DNA of 64,000 nt from Yarrowia lipolytica (GCF_001761485.1 NC_090770.1:248001-312000); one strand, 5' to 3'. Shown: positions 51,597-62,330, counted from the first letter of the stretch. The notes: generated from the sequence alone by a model not told the origin. Translations and numbers: made by a program.

Positions 51597-52499
51597 ATGG
51601 CCTCAAAACGACAAAAGGGAGCCAAGAAGGCGCCCAAGGACCCAATGCCCATATATGGAGATACCCCGACCCACTAAAAGTGACTGCAAAGATGACTATT
51701 GCTGGTTTGGCTTGCCCTCACCCCCCAGGGACGCCACGGCAGATAGAATGGAGGATCAGGTCGACCACTGCGTGTCACGTGAATGATGTGGGCACGTTTT
51801 GCTATACCGATTCCGTCAAAAGGCCTACTTCCTGTCCTTGTGTTACTCTGACTTTGACAAGAAGATGTTCGAGGATCAGAGCGAGGCTTTTTTGGACTGC
51901 GGGTCGGAAGTCGAGCGGTTCTTTGCGCTGGACCAAAACAAGCTCCTGGTGGAGTTCTCTGGCGACCACCGTCTTCTAATCATCTCCACCAAGGACGACT
52001 GGGAGACTCTTGAACAGCACAGAGAGCCCATCTCTAAGCTGAAGGGCTATCTCAAGGTCAGGTACCCCCATGACAAAACGCTGTTTTCGACTTTCAGAAA
52101 CGCTGGCAACAAGGATGTGACTATTGTCTGCGAGGATGGTGTGGAGGTGCCTGTCCACTCGATCGTGGTGACTCCTCAGTGGCCCCATTTTGCCAGGACC
52201 GTAAATCAGTCCATCGATAACACCTATCACTTTACAAAGCTGCTTCGGCCTTCCAAGTGGGTCATGGCCATGGTTTCCTTCTTCTACGACGAGAGAATCC
52301 CCATGGATCTCGATACTGCCTGTAGAGTTCTTATTCTGGCCCTATCCTACGATATCCCGCATCTGGGCCCTGCTCGACGTGCTAGCAGGCGTTTGTGGAG
52401 TTCACTATGAAAGCCTCGTTTGAAGAGAGCAACCATTTCGCCGCTCACCTGTGTCCCACTAATGCTCCTCGGCCTAGGGGAATGAATGTAGTTGGATGA
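51597..52499 (+). pseudogene. Broken BTB/POZ-domain gene
   Basis: It opens with MASKRQKGAKKAPKDPMPIY at 51597. It continues in another frame from about 51680 (DCKDDYCWFGLPSPP to HCVSRE, then a TGA at 51784), resumes after that stop as CGHVLLYRFRQKAYFLSL, and runs 203 codons to 52410. Near 52385 it shifts again, giving QAFVEFTMKASFEESNHFAA to 52499. The long segment contains a BTB core: NKDVTIVCEDGVEVPVHSIV, WPHFARTV and a C-terminal PMDLDTACRVLILALSYDIP, the helix that follows the BTB fold. So it has about two frameshifts and one stop. No intron signal explains the breaks (no GTGAGT-CTAAC pair). BTB adaptors of this kind form families in fungi; the function of this copy is lost or partial. 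Confidence 0.65.
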
Positions 52500-52677
52500 G
52501 GATTTGTAGCGAGTGTTTTACCTAGTCATGAATATTTATTTTGCAGATTCCAAGAAGAGATGGTGCTACTTGTAGTACATACTGTACAGTAGCGGTGAAG
52601 GTAGAAAAGGTGGAAAGTGGATGTAGTGCTGAAGGAGACTCGACAGATAATGTTGTGAATGGCTTTCTCGAGCTGCT

Positions 52678-52990
52678 TTACTTCTCAGCCTGGAACAGTC
52701 TCTCGATCTCAAGGAACTCATCTCCTTGAGCTCCGGGAGTCGGAAGTAGGCCCAAACAATGGCCAGGATACTGCATGGGCCATAGATAAACCCGATAGGA
52801 GCCCGTATCAGCATCTTTCTCATATATGAGTACCGTATCTTTTTGCAATTCACATTCCAAACAATGTGCAAGTCAAGAGGGAGAGCTCCCATGTACAGAG
52901 TTCTTCGTTTGAGGGTTCTACCGAGCGAGAGGTGGATCGATGACGATAATGAACCCACTGGGCCACTTCTTTGGTCAAGCCTCCTTTCCC
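52678..52990 (-). pseudogene. C-terminal relic of an MFS sugar transporter
   Basis: In one frame the minus strand encodes IGFIYGPCSILAIVWAYFRL followed by PEL, the last membrane helix and the PETKG motif of fungal sugar permeases. The end, EFLEIERLFQAEK, continues in a neighbouring frame and matches the usual tail (E.TFEEID.LF). Upstream, GPVGSLSSS and RTLKRRTLYMG are decayed versions of the GP..Y.I.SE.P...LR.KT motif. At least one frameshift is present, and the remaining ten membrane helices are missing. It is a dead fragment. Confidence 0.65.
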
Positions 52991-53923
52991 TATCGGAGCT
53001 CTGCCCGACATCTGAAAAGTGCACCACAAACTATTCAAGCGATTCTCCAAGCGAGAGATCGATCTCCTCACTGTCCCCCAGCCCGTTCTCCCCAGGGGCA
53101 CCCTGGGCTTTTCGCTCGACCCCAGAACAAGAAGCCTCGTGTATAAATAGTGTATATAATAGCAAGCTACTGTTCCCAGTTGAAGAGCGTACGTGAACCA
53201 CGAGTGCGCTCTAAACCTGTTGGCCAGAAGTAGTAAAGTAGCCTGTTGTCGCGGACCACGAGACCACCACGAGACATCTTAGCCGTAAGCCTTTTTATGA
53301 GCTCTGGACTACAAATCCCACAGTCCTGTAGTCAAGTGTAGTCAAGTAGAGTATCAGCATCAACTGTACAGTAAGATACTTGCATCATAAAGCATACAGT
53401 AACAAGTTACCTTGTACTACTGGTAGTGGTTGTACAGGGGTACTGTAGATACACCAGTCGAAAGTGTGCTTCATAGGTGCCTCTTCTTCAGCCCTTTGCC
53501 CATTCGAGAACAAAGTACATACTGTACATACTTTACTGTACATTACTTGTACAAGTGTACACTACATAGGTACATGCTTGTACTGAACTGCAACGATCTG
53601 TCTGATAGTGGAGCAATGGAACGTCAAAAGAGCTGAGATATCGTTTCATCTCCAATCGATCTTACTGTATTCCAAATCCAGCCCAATCTCCCCTACTTTT
53701 TCCCCCTAGAGCCACCAGATAAGTGGCTGCTAGACCAGCGGTTCTCAGCATCATGCTGAGGAATGCATGTGAGTTTCAGAAAGTAGGACAACAAGTAGAG
53801 TCTAGAGCTGGAACAAGTAGTCGAGATAGAAGGCTTCTGTTTGTCTATTGCGAGTATTCGTATTGTACTTGCGCTGTAACGCACTTCTATAACGACTCAA
53901 TTGAACTCCTACGGTATGTACTC

Positions 53924-53993
53924 GACTCCTACCACTCAACTCCTACCACTCAACTCCTACCACTCAACTCCTACCACTCAACTCCTACCACTC
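53924..53993. repeat. 14-bp minisatellite, 5 exact copies
   Basis: Five exact copies of actcctaccactca, starting at 53924, 53938, 53952, 53966 and 53980. Non-coding. Confidence 0.93.
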
Positions 53994-54206
53994 AACTTCA
54001 AAGCCCGAATCTTACACCAAACCATCACCGACCTCGCTTGCAACCTCCAACACGTCATCGCTCACCAACGTTGTCTGGCAAAGACTTTCTGAGACCTTCC
54101 GTGCTTGCAGCGTTTGGGTTGGACTGCAGATGGTGCAGGGGAAGCAACCATCTCGGGGGATGGGATTTCACAGGAGATGGACCGCGTATAACCCAAGTGA
54201 GCACGT

Positions 54207-54245
54207 CACGTGACTGTATCGTGCTGTCACGTGAGCATACACGTG
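54207..54245. promoter_or_regulatory. Cluster of three CACGTG boxes
   Basis: CACGTG occurs at 54207-54212, 54228-54233 and 54240-54245, spaced 21 and 12 bases apart. Such boxes are bound by bHLH factors (Cbf1- or Pho4-type) in yeasts. They lie 730 bases upstream of the asparagine-rich gene, so their target is uncertain. Confidence 0.5.
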
Positions 54246-54975
54246 ACACGAGAATGAGATCCATCCTCCAGACCCGGGCCAATCAGAAAGTCGCTAAGAC
54301 CCACTCCAGACGGTCACTATTATCCGATTGGCAAGAGGCGTCGCACCAACTTAAAAGACGATTCGATTAGTCTCAGGGTGTGAGTCGTCGGAGCCCACTT
54401 TTTCAGTTCAACACGCCCACCGGGATCGGAAATGGCTGGTTTTTGGGTGTTTATAGAACCATCTCCCGCCTCGTTACCGTCCGACAATTCGTGTCACGTG
54501 TTTTTCCGTGCTGGTTCTCTACTTGTAAGCTGTCTTTTGTCGACGACTAGTCTGCATCTTGACGTGTCCACGCATGGTAAGTTGAACATTATTGTAAGTT
54601 GTAGGCTGTGTTGTGCCGGCAACCGGAGTTGGAGTGGAGACGTTTGAGAGGGGTAATTCGGGGGATAGGGGAAAGGGAAGGGGTGGGTAATGGGGGGGGG
54701 AGGAGAATAGATTTGCTCACGTGACGTTGGATTCTGCAGAGTATAATCGACTACCAGCTTCTCTTCTCGTCGTTGGTTGGAGCCAACTCATCCATTCTCT
54801 CCGTTAGCCGCTGGTATTTCTTTTCCAAACAATGGCCATTGTTTTCAAACCTTGGCGCCAAACTCTAGTCCCCACGCGCTAATGACAACGACATTATCAT
54901 GTCGGCCGCGCAGGATATATAAGCGTGCTTCCTGCTGCCCTTCTTCCAGACTCTCAGACACACTCCGACTCCACA

Positions 54976-56190
54976 ATGAACCGAAACGACTACGACGACA
55001 ACCGAGGCAACAGCCGAAACGACTCCTACGGCAACCAGGGCCGAAACGAGGGCCGAAACGAGTCCTACGGAAACAACAACTCCAACTACGGCAACAACTC
55101 CAACTCAAACTCCAACTCTGGTTTTGGTGGTAACAACTCCAACTCTGGATTCGGCGGTAACTCCAACTCCAACTCCAATTACGGAAACAACTCCAACTCC
55201 AACTACGGAAAACAACTCCAAAACTCCAACCTCCAACAGCTTCCCTACGGATCCAACTCCAACTCCAACCATGGTGGCAACGATTCCTACGGTAACAACT
55301 CCAACTCCAACTCCAACTCCAACTACGGAAACAACTCCAACTCCAACTCCAACTACGGAAACAACTCCAACAACTCCAACAACTCCAACAACTCCAACTC
55401 CAACTCCAACTCCAACTCCAACTCCAATGTCAACCCCTACGTTGCCAAGGGTATCAACATGGTGGAGGAAAAGTTCTTTGGAATGGACCAGAAGAACGAG
55501 ACTGCCAACGAGCGAAAGTACGACCAGAAGATTGGCGAGTTCATCACCTCCAAGATTGGCGGCGGCAACAAGGGCTCCTCCAACTCTGCAAACAACTCCA
55601 ACAACTCTTACGGAAACAACAACAACTCCAACAACTCCAACAACTCGTCTTCCGGCGGAATTGGCGTGAGTATTACAACGATAGATTGATCTGTTGCAGC
55701 ACTACACAGGACTGCTCCAATCATGGTTAATTGACCACAACTAACATCAGGGCTTCATTTCTAGCCAGCTGTCTGGAAACTCCAACTCCAACAACAACTC
55801 CAACAACTACAACAACAACAACAACAACAACAACAACAGTGGAGGTGACAGCCTTCAGGACAAGCTTGGCGTGAGTATTTAATTTCCCCAGTATCGAGAG
55901 TGCGAATATTAATGGTTTTAGGGCTTCATCTCTGGCGCCATGTCCGGCAACAACAAGAATGGCAACAACAATAACAATAACAATAACAATAACAATAACA
56001 ACAATGGAAGCGAAGGTGGCCTGCAGGACAAGGTCACTGGATTCATTGCTGGAGCTATTGCCAAGCAGGGCCAGAAGCAAATGGAGAACCAGCTTAAGGA
56101 TCAGATCGGAGTATGTATATTTTCTTTTTTTCACCTTCCCCCCATATCAACCTACTAACACAACAGTCTTTCCTCGGTGGTGGCAAATAA
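54976..56190 (+). CDS. Asn/Ser-rich low-complexity protein, four exons
   Basis: Exons 54976-55665, 55751-55870, 55922-56110 and 56167-56190; all three introns are phase 0. Intron 1 (GTGAGT to CTAACATCAG) and intron 3 (GTATGT to CTAACACAACAG) are clear; intron 2 (GTGAGT to TTTTAG) has a weak branch site. The spliced protein has 340 residues, ending SFLGGGK. Exon 1 is NSNSN/YGNN repeats, with one non-repetitive segment (NPYVAKGINMVEEKFFGMDQ and EFITSKIGGG). Exons 2 and 3 each start GFIS and end in (L/V)QDK-type sequence before the splice, so they look like duplicates of one module. The composition is prion-like. I recognise no family. A TATATAA lies 60 bases upstream, and the codon bias suggests good expression. 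Confidence 0.78.
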
Positions 56191-56651
56191 GTTGCTTGTC
56201 TCCTTCCCCCAGGCGTATATTTATAGCGTAATATTAGTCCGATCGAATTGACCGTCATCACCATGGCGTGCACTTTTATGTTAGTGTTTTAGTTTCATGA
56301 CGATCGCGCCAAGGTGAGGCTATCAGAGTTCATAGCGGCGATTTATGACCGTCTAAGTTGAGATGAAATTGGTGGCACGTGAGGAGAAGCTGGTGTCACG
56401 TGACATATTCCGTATGGCGACTCTCGCTTCTATCCACTGTCGGGTATCTGGAAGTTCGCCTCGTTCCTGCGGTTATGATCATCTTTTTTTTCTTTTTCGT
56501 CTAGCTTAAAATTGGTACTTGTAGTTCTCTATAATGATATCTGTATAGTATACCATTATTGGTATGAGTACGGTATGTCAAAAGTTACAAGTACAGTAGT
56601 TGTACAACTTTTTTTTGTTGGCCAACGGCGGTTTTGTCCCCGTGTCTCCAT
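56191..56651. other. Convergent intergenic region
   Basis: 460 bases between the stops of the Asn-rich gene and FOL1. It contains two CACGTG sites (about 56378 and 56397), unusual for a region between two gene 3' ends, and T-rich tracts. No gene. Confidence 0.5.
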
Positions 56652-58931
56652 CTAGTAAAGCTGCTTGTAAATGGCGTCGGACATTTTGATGGTCTGCTTG
56701 ATGTCCTTGACGTCATGGACTCGAACAATGTCGGCGCCCTGCTGAATAGCTGCAGTGACGGTGGCAGCCGTGCCGAGAAGTCGGTCAGCCGCAACCTCCT
56801 GGTCGGTAATTGTTCCGATAAACTTCTTTCGGCTGGTTCCAATGAGCCAGGCGTAGTTGTTGAGGTTGCCCTTGGTCCGAATGACTTCCTGGTTCTTGAG
56901 CGTCCACAGATTCTGTTTCAGGTTCTTGGCGAAACCGACACCTGGGTCAAGGATGATCTGGTGGCTTCGCAGACCCGAGTCACGAGCCTTCTTGACAATT
57001 TCCTGCATTTCACGCGCCAAAACAGCCACAAACTCCTCCTCCTCGGTGATGTTCACGTGGGTTGATTTTTCGTTGGCAGCGAGCGTGTATGTGTTGTTCT
57101 TAACGTCTTCTCTGCTGTGGTTCAGGATGATGGGGACACCGAGCTTGGCCACGGTGGGAAGCATTTGAGCATCGTAACAACCAGCGGTCACGTCGTTGAT
57201 GATATCGGCGCCGGCCTTGATGGCTTCTTCAGCTACTTGGCTGTAGAAGGAGTCGATAGAGAGAATCACATTCTTGAGCTTCTCGCACGATCTGATCTTT
57301 TCGACAACAGGAATAACCCGCTTCAGCTCCTCCTCCACGCTGACAGTGTCGGCTCCAGGGCGTGTGCTCTGGCCACCAATGTCAATGATATCGGCTCCCT
57401 CAGCCACCATTCGCTTAGCTTCTTCAACTGCGTTTTCCACAGTGAACTTTCCACCATCAGAAAACGAGTCAGGCGTGATGTTCATGATCCCCATGAGCTG
57501 GGTGGGTCTGTTCTTTCGTTGCTCAATGTCAAACTCCAGGAACCGGCCAGTTTCCGACTCAAGAGAGCCAACAGGAACAACCTCGTTGAGATCAGACGAC
57601 TTTTGCACGTTGGAGCTCTTGGGAAGAAGACCCAGATGCTCCTTGAACGACTTCATGGTCACGGGATGAAGTCGATCGCTAGGAAGAACGTCCAACAGAG
57701 GTTTGAGCACGAAGCTTCGGTCAATAACACCGGCATGGGGAATGGTGAGTCTGGGGTGCTTGAAGACTCGATCATCGTAGAGAATAATGTCGAGATCAAT
57801 GGAACGAGGACCCTTCTCGACCTCCTTGACTCGCTTGAGCTTCTCGGACTCAATGTTCTGAGTCACATCAAGCAGGGCAATGGGTTCAAGAGACGTGAAC
57901 ACTCGCAGAACACCGTTGATGAACCTCTGCTGGTCCTGGACAAACATGGGCTCGGAAATGTAGTAATGGGACACATCCTTGACTTCGATTCCTGCCTTCT
58001 CGAGTTCCTTAATGGCCTCAGAGATGTTGTAAAAGGGGTTTCCCACGTTGGATCCGAATGCAATATACACTTCGTGCTTCAAAGAAGCGTCCTTGGGCTT
58101 GTCTTCGTTGGAAAGCACGTATTCGGACTTGAGTCGGTCCTTGGAACGGGTGATTTCAACTCCCGCAGCCTTTGCAAAGGTAAGAGCACTGGGTTTCTTC
58201 GCAGTAACAGTAGCTTTTTCAACTCCAAGCTTGCTGCAAAGAACGTCAGCCACAGACGTGACCAGAGCCTCGACAGTTTTGTACTCAGAGGCCTCCACGT
58301 GGTCCACCACCACATCCACCACATTTCTGAAGTTGTAGGCTTTGTCAAATCCCACAGGCGAGTTCTGGGGCTTGTAGAGGATGAGATCAATGGTAATATT
58401 TTGTCTGTGGATACGCTCACCGGCGTTGATACCGATAATAGTGACGATATTCAGCCCACTGATGCTCACGACGTCGGTATGGTTTGCAGGTGTAGAAATC
58501 TTTCCAGTGTAGGGGTCGAGCTCGCGGATGATCTGGATGGTAGCAGACTGTGCCCGAAGCAGAGCACGAGGTTTGCTGACCTTGATCATGGCCCAGGCGG
58601 CTCCGCAGCCACTGGTGAGGATTCGTGTACTGATTGCATCGGCGATATGTTCCAGGGAGTTGAATTTGTTGGTTTCGACGAGTTTGGTGACTTCTTCACA
58701 CACGGTTGCATAGTTGATGGAGTCGGGCAGATGGTCGAGGGCTCCGGACTTGGCGATACTCGTCTTCATCCACATCGACACCTCCACCGGCTGGGCCTCG
58801 TTTCGTTGCCATGCATCTACTCCAATGAACGTTTTGAGCAGCAAGTCTTTGAGGAAGACCACATCTTTGGATCGGGTCGAGTCCGACGCGGTGTTGGACA
58901 GAGGCCGGTCTGGAATCGCTTCACTGACCAT
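56652..58931 (-). CDS. FOL1: Trifunctional folate synthesis protein (DHNA / HPPK / DHPS)
   Basis: 759 residues in one exon. Two DHNA (dihydroneopterin aldolase) modules occupy ~20-130 and ~150-270 (DVVFLKDLLLKTFIGVDAWQ and VVSISGLNIVTIIGINAGER). HPPK is at ~285-420 (YIAFGSNVGNP, EKGPRSIDLDIILYD). DHPS is at ~475-755 (LMGIMNITPDSFSDGG, GGQSTRPGA, LDPGVGFAKN). The order and doubling agree with S. cerevisiae Fol1 (824 residues). Together the domains turn dihydroneopterin into dihydropteroate, the last two steps using ATP and p-aminobenzoate. DHPS is the sulfonamide target in other organisms. In yeast the protein is mitochondrial, but no clear presequence is visible here. A 613-codon open frame on the other strand is a codon-bias shadow. 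Confidence 0.96.
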   Translation of the reverse strand: MVSEAIPDRPLSNTASDSTRSKDVVFLKDLLLKTFIGVDAWQRNEAQPVEVSMWMKTSIAKSGALDHLPDSINYATVCEEVTKLVETNKFNSLEHIADAISTRILTSGCGAAWAMIKVSKPRALLRAQSATIQIIRELDPYTGKISTPANHTDVVSISGLNIVTIIGINAGERIHRQNITIDLILYKPQNSPVGFDKAYNFRNVVDVVVDHVEASEYKTVEALVTSVADVLCSKLGVEKATVTAKKPSALTFAKAAGVEITRSKDRLKSEYVLSNEDKPKDASLKHEVYIAFGSNVGNPFYNISEAIKELEKAGIEVKDVSHYYISEPMFVQDQQRFINGVLRVFTSLEPIALLDVTQNIESEKLKRVKEVEKGPRSIDLDIILYDDRVFKHPRLTIPHAGVIDRSFVLKPLLDVLPSDRLHPVTMKSFKEHLGLLPKSSNVQKSSDLNEVVPVGSLESETGRFLEFDIEQRKNRPTQLMGIMNITPDSFSDGGKFTVENAVEEAKRMVAEGADIIDIGGQSTRPGADTVSVEEELKRVIPVVEKIRSCEKLKNVILSIDSFYSQVAEEAIKAGADIINDVTAGCYDAQMLPTVAKLGVPIILNHSREDVKNNTYTLAANEKSTHVNITEEEEFVAVLAREMQEIVKKARDSGLRSHQIILDPGVGFAKNLKQNLWTLKNQEVIRTKGNLNNYAWLIGTSRKKFIGTITDQEVAADRLLGTAATVTAAIQQGADIVRVHDVKDIKQTIKMSDAIYKQLY

Positions 58932-59900
58932 TTCGGAGGAGGTGAAAAAGGGTCTTGATAGGGACGGTGATGATCTGAGCGAAAAGCGGGGCGCACAAAG
59001 AGAACGAGATGGACGAGATATGCTCAGAGAAGCCGGAGAGCGCGAAAGGTGTCTGATCCGCGCAAAAATCTTGAAATGTCTGTTTTCAACCGCCTTTTGA
59101 AAAGTATCAAAAGTCGAGTTGGCAGGGGATCTATAAATCCAGTTAGCGTTAGGCTCAAAGAGTCAGTCAAGTGGACTGCAGAATTTGAGTTGGATAATGT
59201 GGTGATATTTGCGGGTTTGGACGTCAAAATCCCGTGATGAAGACGGAATAAATCTGAAAACTTGACATTAATTCTTGATAATTCTGCAAGTCCCTTTTTA
59301 TCCAGAGCTATTAGTAATCCTTCCCCCACATCAGCCCCCCAGAGCCGTCCCATTCAACAGCATGTTAGCTGCATCCCTAATATGACGTTGATCTAGTTGA
59401 CGACTACGCAACACCACCATTGTTGGGCCGATAAGGTAGCTGGAAGAAGGAGTAGATGGAGCTTTTTTTCACTTGATTATATCACGTGCTTGTTTTTTAT
59501 CCACTGTTCTTGTCTATTTATTGTGGCATTATTCACTTTTTTTCTTCAGAAAAGTGCAATCAACTCTAACTGTCCCCGAGTCGAATACATAACTGCACGT
59601 GGAATGAGAATTATTGAGAATATTATTTTCCATTTTTTAAACAGGATAAATTAGAGAAGATCTCAGAAATTGGGTAGAGAAAAAAGGAAATCACGACTGT
59701 CTAGTTTAAGTGTCTAAAGACTATTGAATTCTACTCCGAAAGAGGATCACATCCAATATACAAATACTTGTGTCGGTACTTCTTACAAGTCCTGACAGCA
59801 TCATTCCCAAGGGGTGCTTGCACCACCACCCCAATATCTTGAGAAAACAAGGCATGGCACAAACCACACCATCCTTCCATCTATCTACAAGTATATACAT
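58932..59900. other. Intergenic region, no gene seen
   Basis: 970 bases between FOL1 and COQ10, both on the minus strand. It holds the FOL1 promoter on the left and the COQ10 3' region on the right. A TCACGTG box lies near 59481. The 85-codon frame at 59397 has no coding character. Confidence 0.5.
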
Positions 59901-60919
59901 CTAATTCACCTTTCTCTTTTCCTGAAGAGCGACGGCATGAGCTCGCTTGGTGAAAGCGTCCACCATGACCTGGCTCACAGCTGGCGCAAACTGAGAAGAT
60001 ACCATATTGTACATTGCATTTTTGAACTGGAACTCGAGGTCCAGTTTCACATTGCATGCGTTTTCAGAGATTTGGCTGGGGGAGATTGTCCACTTTGAGT
60101 AGAGCACATTGAACATGGAGTGGTCCGGCGCTGAGGACTGCGTTAGTTAGGCAAAGGAAGTGACGGGATCCAGATCATGATGTCAACAAGCGATGATACC
60201 ATGTCTGCAGAGGAGACAGGACGGATAACATCATGTGACTGTTTTACCAGGTGATCCAAAAGTGTCACATGTCATAGAACCAAGCTGATCTGGCAGATGC
60301 AGCCATGTAAAGATACAGTACCAGTATCCCGCAGGATGTGAAGTGGTATCATGTGACACGGGGCGATGGCTCTGGTGGTATCACGTGATTCAAATAGTCC
60401 GACAGCCCACTGACATCACGTTTTTCAAGTGGGATCATGATCCTAAGGGTGTAATAATACACACGTATGAGACGTGGTCTTCAAAGCGCCATGATACGAC
60501 ATTGGATCAGGCACATTTTCCAACTTGTGATTGTTTACCTATGATGCTCGGAATCATATGGCTTTGTCATGTGACTTCCTCATGGCGATACTCACAACAA
60601 CGCTCTTATCTTTCACGCATTCAATTTTGCTGGCGAATTCCTCGTTGAATTGGTTCCAGCCCACCTTTAGCACCGCCTCGACCGGGTTTCCGTCTCCATC
60701 TGTTTTTGTGATTGTCGAGCCTTCGCAAAAGGGCACAAACTCCGAGTAATGTTGGACGTCGGAGACCACTCCGTAGATGAGACCTGGGGGGTAGTTGAAT
60801 CGTTGTGTCACGGAAAAGGTGGTTGGTTCATTGGAGGGAAAGGAGAAGAAGTGCCGACATTGGTAGTGTTGCGATGCAGAGAGAATGGAGGTGGTTCGGC
60901 AGCGTAGACCGGCCAACAT
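59901..60919 (-). CDS. COQ10: Coenzyme Q-binding START-domain protein, two exons
   Basis: Exon 1 is 60919-60596 (108 codons) and exon 2 is 60137-59901. The 458-bp intron runs from GTGAGT to CTAACTAACGCAG and is phase 0. The protein has 186 residues: a mitochondrial presequence (MLAGLRCRTTSILSASQ), then a Coq10/START domain with YPPGLIYGVVSDVQHYSEFV and PFCEG in exon 1. SMFNVLYSKWTISP and FQFKNAMYNMVSSQFAPAVSQ in exon 2 complete the fold. Coq10 binds coenzyme Q in the inner membrane and helps its delivery to the respiratory chain and its synthesis. Without the splice the protein would stop after 121 residues in the middle of the domain, so the intron is well supported. Confidence 0.93.
60138..60595 (-). 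promoter_or_regulatory. COQ10 intron rich in TCAYGTGA motifs
   Basis: Five copies of TCATGTGAC, its complement GTCACATG or TCACGTGA occur at 60231, 60264, 60349, 60381 and 60567. The intron is long for this genome, so it may carry regulatory sites. This is a motif observation only. Confidence 0.45.
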
Positions 60920-61176
60920 GTCGGGTTTATGATGCTGGTGTTGGTTGAGATGTCTGGAAGCTTTTTGTCACAGCGCAATATATGCATGATTGGTGGACTT
61001 GTGAGAGACAAATGTGTGAGACCTAGTTTAACAATTATCCCAACCCCAACTCAACTAATCTCCCACCGCCAACTAAACCCAACTTTAGCTCCGTTCATGC
61101 ACACTGATTAAATAAATCTCAGACACGGCGCGGTCAGGTCACACCACAGACACACTACGATATCTTCACAGCCAGC
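60920..61176. promoter_or_regulatory. Divergent promoter region of COQ10 and MDM12
   Basis: 257 bases between two divergent genes, both mitochondrial in function. C- and A-rich leaders are present on the MDM12 side. No distinct element was recognised. Confidence 0.5.
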
Positions 61177-62199
61177 ATGTCCATCGATCTAGACTGGGAT
61201 GGAATGATCAACAGTGATGAGATCGATGTTGCCGAATGGCTGCGCTCGCTTCTGGACAAGCAGTTCCAGCAGCTCGACCTGCCTCGGAACATTCGGTCCG
61301 TGTCCATCACCACTCTGAGTCTTGGAACGATCCCTCCCGAGCTCGAAATCAAGCACATCAGCGACCCGTTCCCCGAGTTCTACGCGGAGGAAGAAGCGGC
61401 TGCCGACTCGCACTACTTGCCGCCGTTACACCCCCCGCAACAGCGCAGATCGGCACCCAGCACCCCCCACATCCACACAAACACAACCAACCCGATTGAT
61501 CGAGGGATAGCGTCATATTTCCACCCCCTTGGCAGTGCTCCGCTCATGTCCGGGCTCAGAACGCCCCTTAACATTCCCTCCTGGGCCACAAATGGACACA
61601 CACGAACCAGCAGTCGGTTGCCTCTCAACACGCCGATTGAAGCCGAAATCGTCGAGTCTGTGCGTGAATCAACAGCCCCAAGGACGCCGGAGGAACGCGA
61701 ACAACAACCGGTACCGGAGGACCGCGAAGACGATCTTCAGGTGCTGTTTCGAGTCAAGTACACCGGTGATATCCGTATCGGAGTCGAGGCTACTTTACGG
61801 CTAAACTATCCCTCGGACGACGTAGTGTTGCTTCCCATGAAACTCCATCTGTCGCATATCAACATCAACTCGCTGGCAATAATGGCATACATTAAAAAGT
61901 CCATTTATCTGAGTGTTATTTGCGACCTGGACGACTCGGACCATGCTGTGGCACGAACAGGAAGAGAACGACTCGATATCATTCGTGACGTCAAGATTGA
62001 CAGCGAAATTGGACACCATGATACGAATGGAGCTGCCCTCAGAAACGTCGGCAAGGTGGACCGTTTCATTGTTGACAAGATTAGGTCGCTGCTCAAGGCT
62101 GAAATCGCCTGGCCCTCATGGATCAAGGTCAGCATGGAGGATGAGGACAGTGACGATGAAGAGGGAGAGGAAGAGGGGGATCAAGAAGACGAACATTAG
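61177..62199 (+). CDS. MDM12: ERMES subunit Mdm12
   Basis: 340 residues starting MSIDLDWDGMINSDEIDVAE, the near-invariant N terminus of Mdm12. The SMP (TULIP-type) lipid-binding domain runs from residue 1 to ~320, interrupted by a disordered insert at ~80-185 (PPQQRRSAPSTPHIHTN). LQVLFRVKYTGDIRIGVEAT and PMKLHLSHININSLAIMAYI are the conserved core, and PSWIKVSMEDEDSDDEE the end. Mdm12 binds Mmm1 and Mdm34 to make the ER-mitochondria tether that moves phospholipids. The acidic tail (EGEEEGDQEDEH) is common in this family. Single exon, ATG at 61177. Confidence 0.96.
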   Translation: MSIDLDWDGMINSDEIDVAEWLRSLLDKQFQQLDLPRNIRSVSITTLSLGTIPPELEIKHISDPFPEFYAEEEAAADSHYLPPLHPPQQRRSAPSTPHIHTNTTNPIDRGIASYFHPLGSAPLMSGLRTPLNIPSWATNGHTRTSSRLPLNTPIEAEIVESVRESTAPRTPEEREQQPVPEDREDDLQVLFRVKYTGDIRIGVEATLRLNYPSDDVVLLPMKLHLSHININSLAIMAYIKKSIYLSVICDLDDSDHAVARTGRERLDIIRDVKIDSEIGHHDTNGAALRNVGKVDRFIVDKIRSLLKAEIAWPSWIKVSMEDEDSDDEEGEEEGDQEDEH

Positions 62200-62330
62200 A
62201 TGTATGAGTCATTGGATGGTACGGATAGGGACTAACTGTATATAGTGAAGAACATTTGGATGGTACTACTTTTCAATCATATTGGTGATGGCCTCATAAC
62301 TTTTGTCATACTATTACTGCTACTTGTTCA

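Larger units (their letters stand above)
53102..54975. other. 1.9-kb intergenic region with repeat and E-box cluster
   Basis: It holds GTAC-rich patches (53370-53600), a 14-bp minisatellite (53924-53993), three CACGTG sites in 40 bases (54207-54245), another CACGTG near 54718 and a G-rich stretch (54650-54705). TATATAA near 54916 is the likely TATA element for the gene starting at 54976. No other gene is supported; the frame at 53723 only crosses repeats. Confidence 0.55.

Noticed and set aside
53723-54370. 215-codon frame across the 14-bp minisatellite
   Set aside because: The frame is kept open by the repeat; the flanks show no coding character.
57117-58958. 613-codon antisense frame over FOL1
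   Set aside because: Same shadow effect; FOL1 on the other strand has complete catalytic motifs.
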